Source: Anastrepha obliqua (lineage: Eukaryota; Arthropoda; Insecta; Diptera; Tephritidae). From it: a DNA stretch of 64,000 nt. The notes beneath the pieces are model-generated. The model had not been told where the DNA came from, made no database searches, and worked only from the letters and a program-made list of their open reading frames with translations. This document shows positions 40,676 through 52,708 of the stretch, piece by piece. Every line of letters begins with the position of its first letter. The first letter of the stretch is position 1. The stretch lies in NCBI RefSeq assembly GCF_027943255.1, contig NC_072893.1, positions 26,930,001 to 26,994,000 of the forward strand, read 5' to 3'. Both the position numbers and the translations under genes were made by a program.

Positions 40676-43404
40676 GCACCAATTACTTATTGTTAATATT
40701 AGCAGATTGTAATTTATAATGGAAATAAAAAAAATTTTAATTTAAAATCCAATGCCTCTAATTTGATCACCCTTTATAATGTACGCAGTTATGAAGTGAA
40801 GTGTAATTTTGATTGATGGCTTCAGCAAATGTTACTCGTCAAAGTTTGCTTTAATTTTTTATGTATGTAACTGCCAGCGGCTTTTAATTTCTTTCAAATT
40901 TACTTTTTTTTTGTGTTTAGAAGGAGTCAATGTGATGTCATTGTTTTGAGAACACAAAAAAAAGCACTCTGCTTATGAAATCTTTTCACTTTTCTGTATA
41001 AATATTTATTACTTACAAATAAACTTTGCTCTGTTCGTTTTTTGCGGGCCATCGACCAAATATGTAGAGCAGAGAAAACAAAAACAATGTTATTCCGCGA
41101 CTCATCAGCTTTCTTTACTTAACCAAATTAACTTCTAAAGTGATACCAACCCACTTTCTACTAAAATACACATTCATTATGGTAATAAATAAACGGTTAC
41201 CCGGTTTCTAAAACTGCCGTAGGCTGTTTTCCAAAGCCACAGCCAACATTTTAATCTATAAGTAAATAAATGGAGGGTATCAAATTGCCTCGAATTGAGT
41301 TTCGATGAGCGTAAGATTTTCTCTAACTGCGCTTCTTCTTCTTCTATCTGTTGCGGCTTTTATGCATAGATTTGTATTTTTCAATTTTCTTTCACCTATT
41401 TACATATATTGAAAAGCGTGGTATGAAATTTTATTGCCACTTTAACACTGATTAGATTTTATTCTGTATTTACAGATGGAAGGTAGTGCGTAAGGCCTCA
41501 ATGTCATACTCCCACAGCTGATGCATAGCAGCTCAACATTCGTTTGCACGCAGTTAGGCAGTTGGGGTAAAATGCGGAGATGGCAGAAACGCAAATTTAC
41601 TGTAATGGCTTGCTGCTGCGATTACACAATACCACTCGTAAAACCTTAGGCCATGCAAAATAAATTTACCCATAAAAGACCAACACAAAAAACCAAAAAA
41701 AAAAAACAAATTCATTTGAGCCATCATTTGACGTATCTAAATTTGTCTGACGTCATAACGTTGAGGAAAATCGGCAAAAACAAAAATAAAGTACGCGTTA
41801 CCCTTCGTACAAGGACTATTTAAAACAGCAAACGACAACCGTTATGAACATCGGCATGAGCACGAACCTGGCTAACCAAACACAGCGGAAGGCCGCCGCT
41901 TTGGCAGGATGAGTGGAGCAAGAAGCACATTTGTATGTATAAGCTATTGGAGCTATTTGACGTCATCGTAGAAGCTGCGAAGATTATGTAAAAGCTTTAT
42001 CTCCACCTGACTGGCTGAGAGATAACCCGAGTGAGGCAGAGAGAGAGAGAAAGAGAAAGAGAGACAGTGCGCGCACGAGAGCGTTAATGTTCACAGGCAA
42101 TAGTTTTACTATTTGTACTGTGTGCGAGTGCGAGTAACTGGGAGGCAAGTGAGGCGCATTGCATTGAGTAAGGAAGAGCGTGAGATTGTGAAAATAAGAA
42201 ATGAAAAATGGGCTTTATAGAGTGAGAAAGGTATTTATATACAAGTAACATAGAATTTTGTTTATGTTTCTAAATATGTCAACTTCTTCCGGTAGTGCTC
42301 AGATGATTGGTGCTCAGGCTTTTGCAAAATCAGCTGCGATGAGATTCAGCACAAATTCATATATCAATTGCCACTGTTCCGCTTTGGTCGAAATAAAGCT
42401 CGGTGAGTCCTTCTATTAAACGAAAATTTGCTACTGCCAAAGAGCGGTGAGCCTTAGCCGAAAAGCGAAATAATGAAATGGGACGGAGGAGGAAATGGAA
42501 ACAAGGATGATATAAAATAGCAAAAAACAAAAAAAAAGAAATATTGAAATATTGAAAAAAAAGATGTATCAAAAATAAACATAAATATTGAGTAGTGGTA
42601 GAGGAAGCGTCAGGCAGGCTGGCAGGCTGGCTGACTGGCTGGCTGGCGTGTTGCTTAAAGCTACACTTATCCATAGGTAGGTGAGTGAGAACGTGATTTT
42701 TATGAGCTTTTCGCTTGAAGGCTAAACAAATATTTCTTCTGTGGAAAGTCGAGCGTAGGGCGGAGGCTTCACTCGCTTCAGGTTGTAATAAATACAAAAT
42801 TTTTGGTGGTTTGTTGAAGTGTGCATATATGCCGTTACTTTAGTGTAAGTACGTCACATATTTTTATGCCTAAATTCATATTTTTCTTTTGTTTTTGATT
42901 GTTCGTAAATATTTTCTCAGCTTAATTTCTGTTTGCGTTCATGCATTTTATTATCTAACCGTTAAGCTGAGGCTCTGCGCTATTGACATTTGATTAGCGG
43001 TCAATAGGATGAAGGCATCTTAATAAATTTCATGTATGACTGGAATAAATAATTACAGAAATGAAGCGAGAAATGAACCGAAAACGTGTAAACTAACTTA
43101 TTTTACCGAAGTTCTGCCGGTAGCGGAGTTCGACGATGGAGGAGCGCAAAAACCAATTAACAAGTATGCCAGTTGGCCCACCGGATATTGGCAGAGAAGT
43201 CATAAAATTGAATAAACGAACTTGTGAAGGAAATTGTCTGCGAAGAAAGCACAGCTCATAAGTAGAAGCTCATAAAATAAACAAATAGTCGCCAAATAAA
43301 ATAATTTTGGCGAGTAAAATAATTTTTGGTGAATATTTTTGTTAGATGCATTTCAATAAATCCTGTTGTGATTGGTGTGTGGGATTTTAGTAAATTGTAG
43401 GGGG
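40676..43404. other. No gene seen
   Basis: AT-rich, non-repetitive-looking DNA with GAGAGA-type runs at 42038-42070 and GGCTGGCT repeats at 42614-42650. The minus-strand frame at 42357-42797 is long but low in complexity and does not resemble a protein I know. This may be the most nearly unique stretch in the window. Confidence 0.45.
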
Positions 43405-43948
43405 GTGAGGAAGCGGCCTCGGTATTCTAGCGTAAGTGCACTAGCCTGCTATCCCAGAGGTTGTGGGTTCGAATGTTACGTAAAGCACGGTTCTCGCACT
43501 TTTCCAAATTTACTTACTTTCCCTGTTTCTAAAAAAAAAAAATCTCATTCCTCAACCCCAAATGCTTATCTTTCCTATTTTCCCGCCGCTGGTAAAATCA
43601 GCAAAAACAAAGAAAGAACACACAGTTACACATGGCATCAGTGGCGGCAGCAAGGGAAAGCTGCGCAACTGCGGCAATAGCGCAGACACACTAAATTTAG
43701 CGAAGTCCTCAACCATTTGCGCGATCCTTCTGGCAGAAAAATATGAAACACAGATGGCGCTCCAAGTAGGAAGAAGGCGTTGTTCCTAAGCAACGACAGG
43801 TGGGCTTTCCTACTATTTAGGAGTGATAGCGGCAGGCTAATTACCTACCTCGTCAGAAATCAAAATAGATTAACGAAACCAACACAAGACTGAGTCTTGT
43901 CGAGACCCTATGCTTCCGAGAGTAGTGAATAAGGAAAAAAGAAAAAGG
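43405..43948 (+). repeat. Candidate second SINE: tRNA-like head, LINE-like tail
   Basis: The head has a box A-like TAGCGTAAGTGCACTAGCC and a box B-like GTGGGTTCGAATGTTAC about 30 bases later (43428-43480), the spacing of a tRNA. The body contains no coding sequence I can support. The last 50 bases (43898-43945: GAGTCTTGTCGAG...CTATGCT...GTGAATAAGGAAAAAAG) match the 3' end of the LINE at 47280-47330 with only a handful of differences. A tRNA-like head with a LINE-matching tail is the layout of a SINE. Alternatively, two unrelated fragments lie side by side. Confidence 0.5.
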
Positions 43949-44001
43949 GGATGATCAGTTGATAGAAGAAGGTGCTTTAAATAATTAAAATATTATTTTT
44001 A

Positions 44002-44265
44002 TTATCTGCTATCTTGCCGGCTGGAGGCGTAAAGTGCCGATATAAATAAATTCCATTGGGGTCGATTTGCAGCTTTTGACTTTATCTGCGGCCAAGTGAG
44101 CGAGTCGTCAGGTGTCATGAATTCGTCATATAGGCTTCGTATCCATGTTCCTTGAAGGCGCCGTCCTCTTCGGTGAGAGCGAAATATTAAAATATGCAAA
44201 CAAAAGTGTGCAATAAGATTGTGCATTCGAGGCTTGCCCAAATAAAAATATGACTTATTTTTCAC
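44002..44265 (-). pseudogene. Possible LINE C-terminal fragment
   Basis: The minus-strand frame reads RRGRRLQGTWIRSLYDEFMT, PDDSLTWPQIKSKAANRPQW and NLFISALYASSRQDSR. A basic GR.LQ/RP segment followed by a W-rich helix is how several LINE ORF2 proteins end, but I cannot place it in a clade, and the N-terminal part of the frame is AT-rich and probably not coding. Confidence 0.35.
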
Positions 44266-44284
44266 GCAAAAAAATGTATTTTTA

Positions 44285-45470
44285 ACAACCCCTTACCGAG
44301 TTACAGCCTGTCGCATAATGTCTCGCCAGGTTTCTCTGTTCTCCGCACACCTTTTTCAGTTTCATAAGCCAAGAGAAGCTAGGCCATCCTCAATTTGGAC
44401 CTTCCACTGAACGCGAGGAAGTCCTTTTCGCCGTCGATCACCAATTAGCGTTTCAAACGCCTTCTTCGCCGGAGCAGTTCGGACGACATGACCCAGCCAC
44501 CTTAGTCGCTGCAGGGTGACCCGTTTGACTACGTCAATATCTTCGTAAAGCTCATACAGTTCGTGGTTCATTGGAAAAACCTTGCGAAGAATTGTACTTT
44601 CCTCTCGAAAATTCCAAGAACGGCTGCATCTGATTGTTTAACTGTCCAGGCTTCAGCGCCATAGATAAGCACCGGGATGATGAGCGTCTTGTAGAGTGTT
44701 GTTTACGTACACCGAGGGAGGACTTTATGACTCAATTGCACACTTAGCTCAAAGTAGCATCTGTTGGCAAGAGTTACCATTCCTTTGATTTCAAGGCTGA
44801 CATCGTTGTTGCTGGTAACAGCGGAACCAAGATATATGAAGTCCTTGATCTCATCGAATTTATAGTTGCTAACTTTAAACTGTTGTTCAAGACGCCGTTT
44901 GGCCCTCGCTTATCACCACACCCACCTGTGCGAACTCCTTTTCAATAGCCGTAAAAGATACAGCGACATCGCGCTTGGTATGACCGATGATGTCGATGTC
45001 ATCAGCATACGCAAGGAGCTGGACACTTATAGAAAAAAGATCAGTTAAGTTCTACCCCAGCCCAGACTACAAAGTTGAAGAGATTATACGACAATGGACC
45101 AACTTGTATCGGCATCAAATGGTTCGGATCAGGTCTTTACCTATCTTGACATAGTTTTTTGCTGCTCAACGTCATTCTGTATAGCCGTAACAGTTTAGCA
45201 GAGATACCGAACTCACAGATTATGCGATATAGTTGATTGCGAATCGGGTTAGCAAAGGCTGCCTCGTAGTCGACGAATAGGTGGCGCGTGTCCACTTTGT
45301 ACTCATGGGTCTTCTCCAGAAACTGCCACAGTGTGAATATTTGGCAGACGGACTGAAATCGTACTGGTAAGGCCCAATTAGCGTTTGGGTGTAAGGTTTC
45401 AATTTATCACATAGCAGGCAAGATAGAATTTTATATACGATAGCATTAAGGCTGATCCCTCGCTAGCTGG
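44285..45470 (-). pseudogene. RTE-type LINE RT fragment, degraded
   Basis: From 45470 downward: KPYTQTLIGPYQYDF, a RT block like QIFTLWQFLEKTHEYKVDTR and DYEAAFANPIRN, then broken frames to ELYELYEDIDVVKRVTLQRL, RWLGHVVRTAP and LPRVQWKVQIEDGLASLGL near 44370. These are the same domains as in the RTE at 3.0-3.7 and 38.4-40.7 kb, but the sequence is clearly a different subfamily. The YADD region at about 44990 survives only partly. Many stops. Confidence 0.75.
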
Positions 45471-45489
45471 CGCAGTTGTTCTTCATTAT

Positions 45490-47335
45490 ATTAACAGCTC
45501 TGGGTAGCTGTAGATATCTACCTGTTCGAGGTCTCTCAATGGTATCAAAACGGCGCTTTAGTGCTACTTGGGAAGTACCAGAGTGGTACTTCAATCAAGA
45601 TAAGAGAAAGTTCGTTGAAGATCATGCTAGCGATGCCGACGTGGCAGCAGGAGTAAACAGCATGAGACAGCTGTACCGCACAGTTGGCTGCCTAACCAAC
45701 CAGCAGAGTAACAGCAACCAGCTGATCAGAGATCTGAGTGGTGTTTTGCTGACTTCCAATAATGACCAGATCCGCAGATGGAAGGAACACTTTGAAGCAT
45801 CTAACAACACTGCTCTTAGCAGTATGCCTAGCTTTGAAGTAGGCAGCACAACAACCAGCAATAAAATAACAACATTCTGCCCCAGCCTAGCGGAGATTAA
45901 GGATGCAATTAAGAAGCTGAAGGTCAACAAAGCTGTAGGCGAAGATGGCATACAGCCTGAACCAATGATTGCCGATCCGCAAATATCACCGGAAATTCTC
46001 TATCCCCACGTGGTGGGGAGCAATGAAAAGTTGCCTCCGACCTGGACAAAAGGCATCATCGTAAAGCTGACCAAAAAAGGCGACTTGCGTGACTGCGGCA
46101 ACTGGCGAGGAATAACCCTACTTAACATCATCTACAAAATTGTAGGCGCGATCATATAAAGCAGGCCCAAAGATATCGAACGCTCCTAAAGAGACGAGCA
46201 AGCTAGTTTTCGCGCTCACCGAATCTGTGTTGACCAAGCCAACACACTTCGGATTATGGTAGAACAATCAGTTGAGTGGCATTCGACACTATCAAACGAG
46301 ATGCAATATGGCTGACACTGAGTAGAAAAGAAGTTCCCGCCATGATAATCCGCCTCCCCAAAACCCTCTATGAGAACTCCGAACTGGCAGTGCTTCACAA
46401 AGGCGATATTAGCGACCCATTCGCTACCAACGCAGGCGTAAGGCAAGGTTGTCCCCTTGTCCCCATCTCTTCGCCATCGTCCTTGATGACGTCATGGCCC
46501 TGCACAAAAAAGGCATCGTATGGAGTTTCACCAGACATCTTGAAGACCTGGACTTCACCGATGACATCTGCCTCCTCTCTCTCAAACTCTCTGACATGCA
46601 AGCGAAGGCGGACAGAATAGTCGCGCTGGCACGCTCTGTCGGTCTGGAGGTCAACATTGCCAAGACCAAGGCTATTAGAGTTAGCCACAATAACGCAAGG
46701 CAGATATCGGTTGACGGATGCCCGGTGAAATTCGTCGAAAGCTTCTGCTAGCTCGGCTACATCATCACGGCAGATGGTGGAGCAGATGAAAATGTCAACT
46801 GCAGGCTGAACAAAGCAAGGGTGGCATTCGGGCGAATGCATACAGTATGGGCGAGTTTCCGGCAATCTGCATGCGCACTAAACTACGAATATTCGGCTCA
46901 TGCGTGAAGTCCGTATTGTTGGACGGAACCGAAACATGGCTGGTCTCTAATACCATCACACAGAGGCTACAATCTTTCGTCAAGAAATACCATCATCTGT
47001 AGAATATTCTGGCCAAACACCATCAGTAACGACGCACTGTGGAGATGAACGAATGACGAACTCATTCGTAGGCAAATCAAAAACAGAAAGTGGCGATGGA
47101 TAGGTCACACGTTGAGAAAACCACCAGATAACAATACGAGCATGGCACCTGAACTGTAACCTACGAGGTCACGATCGGCCAAAAAACACTTGGATGGGGT
47201 GGTGTTGCGCGAACTAGCAGATGCCGACTTCTGCTGGGCGATGCAAAAGCAACAGCACAGAACCGTGTACGATGGAAGAGTCTTGTCGAGGCGCTATGCT
47301 CCAGAGAGGAGTGAACAAGGAAAAAAGTGCGAAGT
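45490..47335 (+). pseudogene. LINE reverse transcriptase to 3' end, degraded
   Basis: An open piece of about 220 codons to 46159 has DKRKFVEDHASDADVAAGVN, IKKLKVNKAVGEDGIQPEPM, KGIIVKLTKKGDLRDCGNWR and GITLLNIIYKIVGAII, the finger and palm entry of the RT. Further frames give AFDTIKRDAIWL, NAGVRQGCPL, FAIVLDDVMAL, LDFTDDICLLS (a catalytic FADD changed to FTDD), GLEVNIAKTKAIRVSHNNA and the tail RKWRWIGHTLRKPPDNNTS. It ends GAGTGAACAAGGAAAAAAG near 47330. Stops and frameshifts are spread throughout. It is related to RTE-like endonuclease-RT proteins, clade not settled. Confidence 0.8.
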
Positions 47336-47598
47336 CGGTCAAAAATCGCATTGATTTCTGAGCATTTTTTATATGGAAGAAAAAGTTAAATATCTCAGCA
47401 AAAAAAAATTTCAAGAATTAATGAGAATTTTTAGTCACTTGAAACTTGCATTTTATTGTACTAAAATTTAATGGGCTATAGAAGTGCATGCTCAGAATAT
47501 TTCTAAATATGCTGAATACAAATTTTCAAATTTTTATGGATTTTTGGGAAGTTTAGAGACTTGAGTTATGTGGTTTTGTTGTAAATGCATTATATGTA

Positions 47599-48169
47599 CA
47601 GAGTTGTCCATATTCGACTGACCCATCTGGCAACCTTGTATCTTTTGCCAGAGACGTCAGATCCCTTAATGACGCGTTGGAAGCGTCAGTCCAAGCAGAT
47701 TTTTACCATGGAACAGTATACGCCACGCGAGCGCTCCCAAATTGTTGAAATTTACATTCAACAAAAGAAGTCAATTGAGAAAATTCAACGTGCGTATAAA
47801 AAATTAAATAATGCGAAAAGTGCGCCTTCTAAGAACACCATTAAACGTTTGTACGAAAGGTTTTCGACTGATGATGCTCTTTCTAATCCAAAGAGGCCAA
47901 CGCAAAACCGACCACGGCGATCGGATGAGAATTCTGCTCTTGTACGGGCCAGTGTTGAGACGTCGCCAAGGACATCCCAAAATCGCGGTTCTCAGCAGTT
48001 GGGCATTGCTCGGACCACTTTACAACGAATTATCCGCATTGATTTGCATTTATTTCCGTATGAAGTTCAATTAACATAAATATTGTTGCCTGCGGACAAG
48101 CCTCGTCGATTGGAATGGGCCCAAAGAGTCATCGAAATCCGTCGGGTCCGTCAAATATGGGCAACCCAG
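47599..48169 (+). mobile_element. rosa-like element, internally deleted
   Basis: The ends CAGAGTTGTCCATATTCGAC and, inverted, CTGGGTTGCCCATATTTGAC form inverted repeats of about 28 bp, flanked by TA (47597-47598, 48170-48171). The transposase N-terminus at 47710-48079 is open: MEQYTPRERSQIVEIYIQQK, then APSKNTIKRLYERFST, RPRRSDENSALVRASVE and QLGIARTTLQRIIR, two helix-turn-helix motifs of the kind seen in DD41D elements. Soon after LQLT the coding stops, and a short piece (DKPRRLEWAQRVIEI-like) leads into the right end. The whole catalytic domain is deleted. Confidence 0.8.
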
Positions 48170-48175
48170 TACTTA

Positions 48176-49063
48176 CGTCTGTTACATATGAGCGTAGTCA
48201 CTATTACACGTACTTTTCTATGACATAGAGGGAACCTCAGTCCTTCATGGTTTTTGTGAAAAGTCAGCTGTCTGTCAAATTCAGTCGTCAATTGAGTGGT
48301 TTTTCGAAATGAGTGCTGTTTACGCCTTTCGCTTTGAGGCAATTTTTCTATGTTTGCATGAAAAAGGACCCAAATTAACGCAAACTGCTGCTGCGAAAGG
48401 TATGGGGAAATCGAAGCAGGTTGTTAGCAAGTGGATAAATCGCTATAAAAAGATCGGTAACGTTGATGATTTTCCTGATTGTGGAAGTGCAACCAAAGTC
48501 TCAAAAATAGACCAAAAAAGGTTTTCGCATTGTTCTCGAAAGATCCAACTTTGACTTTACATGGAGCTGCTGTGAAATTGAAAGCAAAAGGTGTTGACAT
48601 ATCTTACAGAACGATTCGCAGGCACTTGCTTGCCAATAAACTGAAATATTGCAGTACTTTGGAAAAAGCAATGTTGAGTGCAAAACACGTTGAAAAACGA
48701 GTGGAGCGCAAAACGGAGTTGTCACTTTAGATTGGCCATCTCAGTTACCGGATGCAAATTCCATAGAAAATGTGTGGAGTCTGATGAAAATGCAGCTTCG
48801 CAGACGCAAGCCATGTAATTTAGATCAACTTTCTCGACAAATTCGGCTAAATTTGGAGGTATTTTCCTGTAGAGTATGCAGAAACACTAGTGGAAAGTAT
48901 GCCCGACGGTGCCAGACCATAATTGACAATGCAGGAGTTTGGACTTGCTACTGAGGTATTTGCATTGAATATTGACGACCAAATAATCAATAAATTTGGG
49001 AATTTTCGAAAAATCAATTTTTGTTATTATTTAACAGTGACCACGCTCTTATGTAACATACTG
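48176..49063 (+). mobile_element. Tc1-like element, internally deleted
   Basis: The ends (GTTACATATGAGCGTAGTCA and, inverted, GTTACATAAGAGCGTGGTCA, a few bases in from each TA) define an 888-bp element with TA at 48174-48175 and 49064-49065. It starts four bases after the rosa-like element ends. The transposase pieces read FLCLHEKGPKLTQTAAAKGM, GKSKQVVSKWINRYKK, TLHGAAVKLKAKGVDISYRT and IRRHL, then, after a deletion at about 48715, LDWPSQLPDANSIENVWSLM (the last catalytic block, Tc1-like). The first two catalytic Asp blocks are missing. Confidence 0.75.
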
Positions 49064-49065
49064 TA

Positions 49066-49815
49066 GGTATATGGCAAAAAAAAAAAAATTATAAAAAAAA
49101 ATTAAATAAAAAATAAATTAAAAACGAAAAAATATTTAAAACTTGGTAATTCATCGTCCTCCTCTTATTTTGAACACTGGTGTACACACACAAATCTTGC
49201 ATCTGACTACCAGCAGAGCTTTCGCTCTTCACACAACTACACAATGGCAACTCTTCGTATTGGAGTTGTAAAGAGTGAAAGCGAGAGAAAGCGTAAAAGG
49301 AACGCTGGAATGGTAAAATGCAGGAAGGACTGAAGTTTCAATTATTGTACGAAGTAGATAAGGCACGACTGCTGTTGCTCTTTATATAGGTAACACATAC
49401 ACAAGCACACACATGCACAGTTACAATTGTATAAGTACATACTTTGTAAACTATATGTTTTGCCGGCGACAATTGCATTGTGTGCATGTAGTTGTTGCAA
49501 CGCTCCACTGTATATTATTTAATGTAGTTATGCGTGGGTTCAACTGGGAAGTATATAGCACAAGCCCATAGCCAGACGTACATATATGTGTGTATGTATA
49601 AATGGGTTTAGGTGAGCGGGTATGTTTGAGCTGAAATCGCTGCAACTTGCATTTTCTGTGTCAGTGGTGCGCGCTTGGCAGCTTTTGTTATACGACACAC
49701 AAAACTCACACACACACACACATATATATATGCGTGTGTTTGTATGCGTAAATGTAGTGTAATGTTCTGTTATGTAGCTGGTTGTCTATTGTTGCAGCGA
49801 GTGCTATGTATTTAA
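49066..49815. other. No gene seen; CA and TATG simple repeats
   Basis: AT-rich sequence with an A/T homopolymer region at 49078-49140, CACACACATATATATATG at 49713-49732 and TGTG-rich words. No coding frame or RNA gene could be supported. Confidence 0.45.
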
Positions 49816-49817
49816 TA

Positions 49818-50339
49818 GGTCTATGAATAAGTTCGTGCGGTTTTTTTTTCGAAATTTGAATTTCGGATCATTCCCATGGCTTTTAAACGTTTGGAAATGG
49901 TTGATTGATCAACTCCCAAAGTTTTTGCAACCTCTTCTTGCGTTTGAGCCGGATCTTGATCGAGCAATTCCTCCAATTCGGTATCCATGAACTTTGGCGG
50001 CGCGGCCAAAATCACCACTTTTAAAGCGTGCAAACCACTTCTGGCACGTTCGCTCAGCTAGAGCATGCTCACCATAAACTTCCACCAAGATACGATGACT
50101 TTCGGCTGCTTTTTTCTTCATATTAAAGAATTCCCCGCAAAAACACATTATTTGGCACGAAATTCGACATTTTCAAGTGTGGTAAAAATATTGTTGTTTA
50201 CGCTTCAAATAAAAAACTTATACTGACGTTTGTGCCTTACGACAGTAGCTCTCCAATGAATGTTTGGAAATGTGGATCGATGGAATAATAATCAAGTTAC
50301 GCCATCTGTTGTAAAACCGCACGAACTTATTCATAGTCC
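49818..50339 (-). mobile_element. Mariner, internally deleted, DNA-binding domain only
   Basis: The ends GGTCTATGAATAAGTTCGTG and, inverted, GGACTATGAATAAGTTCGTG are near-identical inverted repeats of about 27 bp, with TA at 49816-49817 and 50340-50341. The minus strand encodes KKAAESHRILVEVYGEHALA, ERTCQKWFARFKSGDF, PPKFMDTELEELLDQDPAQT and AKTLGVDQSTISKRLKAMGM, the two helix-turn-helix motifs of a mariner transposase. It then goes almost straight to the terminal repeat. The catalytic half is gone. The well-matched ends suggest it moved recently with help in trans. Confidence 0.85.
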
Positions 50340-50656
50340 TATTACTTACTTTAAACCTTTAAATGCTTGAAAAAGTCAACGTTTTCCGCAATTGTTGCGA
50401 TTTTATAAAATTACTGTTGCCTTGCCCACACTATCCTGATGGATGTGGTGCGCATTTATATGCAGCTGCATAATACATAGTATTTGTGTGCACTTACATA
50501 GGCACATATGTGTATGGCTGCATGTGTGTGTGTGCCCCATTTTCGTTCAGCAGAATTGTGCCGACATGTTGCGTATACGCACTGCTGGCTGCGGGCGTAC
50601 GACTTGATATCAGTGAATATGTATAGTGGCCGACATAACTATGAATACCCCTTTAA

Positions 50657-51383
50657 GGGGGGAAGCTGGTCTAGAATTTTGAAAAAATCGAAAAATTTTT
50701 TTTGTCTTAAAAGGGGCTTTAGGGTCTTAGAAATAATATACCAAATGAGGGATGCCAGCAAAAATGTCTAAATGCCCAAATTTTTCATTCGACGGCAGTG
50801 CCTCGCAGGTATGATTTTACAATACTTACAACTTTAAACGCGTTTTTCTCGAAATCACTTTTTTTAAACTGGCCGAAGACATAACTCGAACAAATCTTTA
50901 CCGATTCTTACGAAATTTTGACAATACATTCGAAATACCTTTCTCCTGAGACGTACGTAGGATTTTTTATTTATATTACATAGTTTTTTTTTTAATCAAC
51001 AATTTTATGTCGTTCTTTATAGTGAAAATTGTAACTTTTTGTTCAAACGTGCACCATTTCGCGAAAAAACAAAATATCGAAAAAATCCTACGTACGTCTC
51101 TTTCTGTTGTTATATAGAAACTAAAAAAAATTTATTTTTTGATCCAGGACAAAAATTAAGGAGTTTACGTCTTCGGCAATGGACCCACTAGAAAAAAAGG
51201 CGCCTTAGGGGAACTGCTGGACAGTGGCCATTTTGAAATTAATTCAGACGAAAAATTTTGTATTTGTACCATGAAAGCTATATTATTAAACCTATTTCAC
51301 AGATTTTCGATTGATTCCTTTGTTGAGTCAAAATAAATTCATAAAATATGCCCATTTTTTGCGCTCTAGACCAGCTTCCCCCC
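50657..51383. mobile_element. TTAA-flanked MITE inside the Tc1
   Basis: Perfect 19-bp inverted ends (GGGGGGAAGCTGGTCTAGA) and TTAA on both sides (50653-50656, 51384-51387) define a 727-bp element with no coding frame. Two words, CCTACGTACGTCTC-like, appear inverted to each other at 50950 and 51087, giving internal dyad symmetry. It belongs with the MITE at 23327-24015 by target site, size and some interior motifs. Confidence 0.85.
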
Positions 51384-51706
51384 TTAAGAAATATTTTGTT
51401 ATGGAAATAAGTCCGTAAGCTGCTCCTCGATTTTTAAGATTGTACACATTATTTTTCTAGGTGTGAGCTAGCAAACCAGCGCCGTTAAAAATGTGCCGGC
51501 ACAACAATTTGGCAGAACAATTTTCACTAATTGCGTCTCAGTTGCTTTTCGGCTTGGGCAAATGTGTGCATACCACTAAAATATCCGCGTGTGTTGTCCT
51601 TCGTTTTAAATATTTCCCAAATTCGTAGTGAAAAGGTAATGGAAAGAATCTTTTGGTGTTTATTTTACCTTATATTTTACAACAAATATACTTTTAGCAT
51701 ATTGTA

Positions 51707-52708
51707 ATGCCTAAGTCGAAGGAAATAAGCATTGATTTAAGAAAACTAATTGCTCAGGACCACAAAAATGCAATGGGGTATGGCAAAATTGCAAAAAAAT
51801 ATAATAGATGCAAGTCAACAATCCAGAGAGTTATAAAAAGTTTGAAAAAAAATGGCGGCTTTGCGAGCGCTCCAAGGGTAATCAATTCTCGCGATGACAC
51901 GCAAATAGTAAGGGAAATTAAGAAAAACCCGACATTTTCGGGAAGGTTTATTAAAGAAAGTCTTCAAATTAATGTAAGCGAGCGAACAATTCAGCAGAGA
52001 ATTCGTGAAGAGGGCATTTCCAGTCATTACAAGATCAGGAAACCTTACATCAGCAATAAAAACGTGAAAGCGCGACTAGCATTTGACAAAAAGTACTTCA
52101 ATATGCCATTGAGTTTCTGGGAGAGGGTTATATGGAGCGATGAGAGTAAGTTTGAGTTTAAAAATACAAAAAGAAGAGAAAAAGTGTGGCGACAAAGTAA
52201 TGAGAGGCTCCAATCAAAGTGCGTGCAAAGCACAATTTAGTTTGGCGGTGGAAGTGTGCTTATCTGGGGCTGTTTTTCCTATAGCGGTATATCAGATCTG
52301 GTACATATTGATGGAAAAATGACTAGGGAGTCCTACGCTAATATGCTAAGCACATTCCTAGAGCCCTCGTCACTAAGAATGGGTCTTGGACACAATTTTA
52401 TCTATCAACAAGACAACGACCCCAAACATACCAGTCGCGTAGCAAAGGAATACTTTAGACAAAACTTAATAGAGCTTTTAGAATGGCCCGCTCAAAGCCC
52501 CGACTTAAATCCTATCGAGCACTTATGGCAATATTTAGACGAAAAAATCGATCCAACAAGTTGCCGCTCAAAGAAAGCAGAATTTTTTCAGAAACTGCAA
52601 GAGACCTGGAATAAAATACCTGAATAGCTTCTTAAGAGATTAGTTCACAGTATGCCACGCCGCCTTTTGGCTGTAATTAACGCAAAAGGCGGCAACACTA
52701 AGTATTGA
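51707..52708 (+). pseudogene. Tc1 transposase with two premature stops
   Basis: One frame from the ATG at 51707 to TGA at 52706-52708 (334 codons including stops) is free of frameshifts. It is interrupted only by TAG at 52238-52240 and TAG at 52625-52627. The domains are: a paired-type DNA-binding region (SIDLRKLIAQDHKNAMGYGK, CKSTIQRVIKSLKKNG), catalytic block 1 (ERVIWSDESKFEFKN), FGGGSVLIWGCFSYSG, block 2 (FIYQQDNDPKHTSRVAKEYF) and block 3 (QSPDLNPIEHLWQYLD), so D, D and E (DD34E) are all present. The end NAKGGNTKY is a typical Tc1 C-terminus. Length equals that of the family. Confidence 0.9.

Noticed and set aside
42357..42797. A 146-residue minus-strand frame as a host protein
   Set aside because: The middle is a Ser/Gln/Pro repeat from GGCTGGCT DNA and the rest is Phe/Leu-rich from AT-rich DNA. 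No family resemblance and no splice or start context.
43428..43485. A functional tRNA gene
   Set aside because: Box A-like and box B-like sequences are present, but I cannot fold a full acceptor stem and the block continues directly into a SINE-like body.
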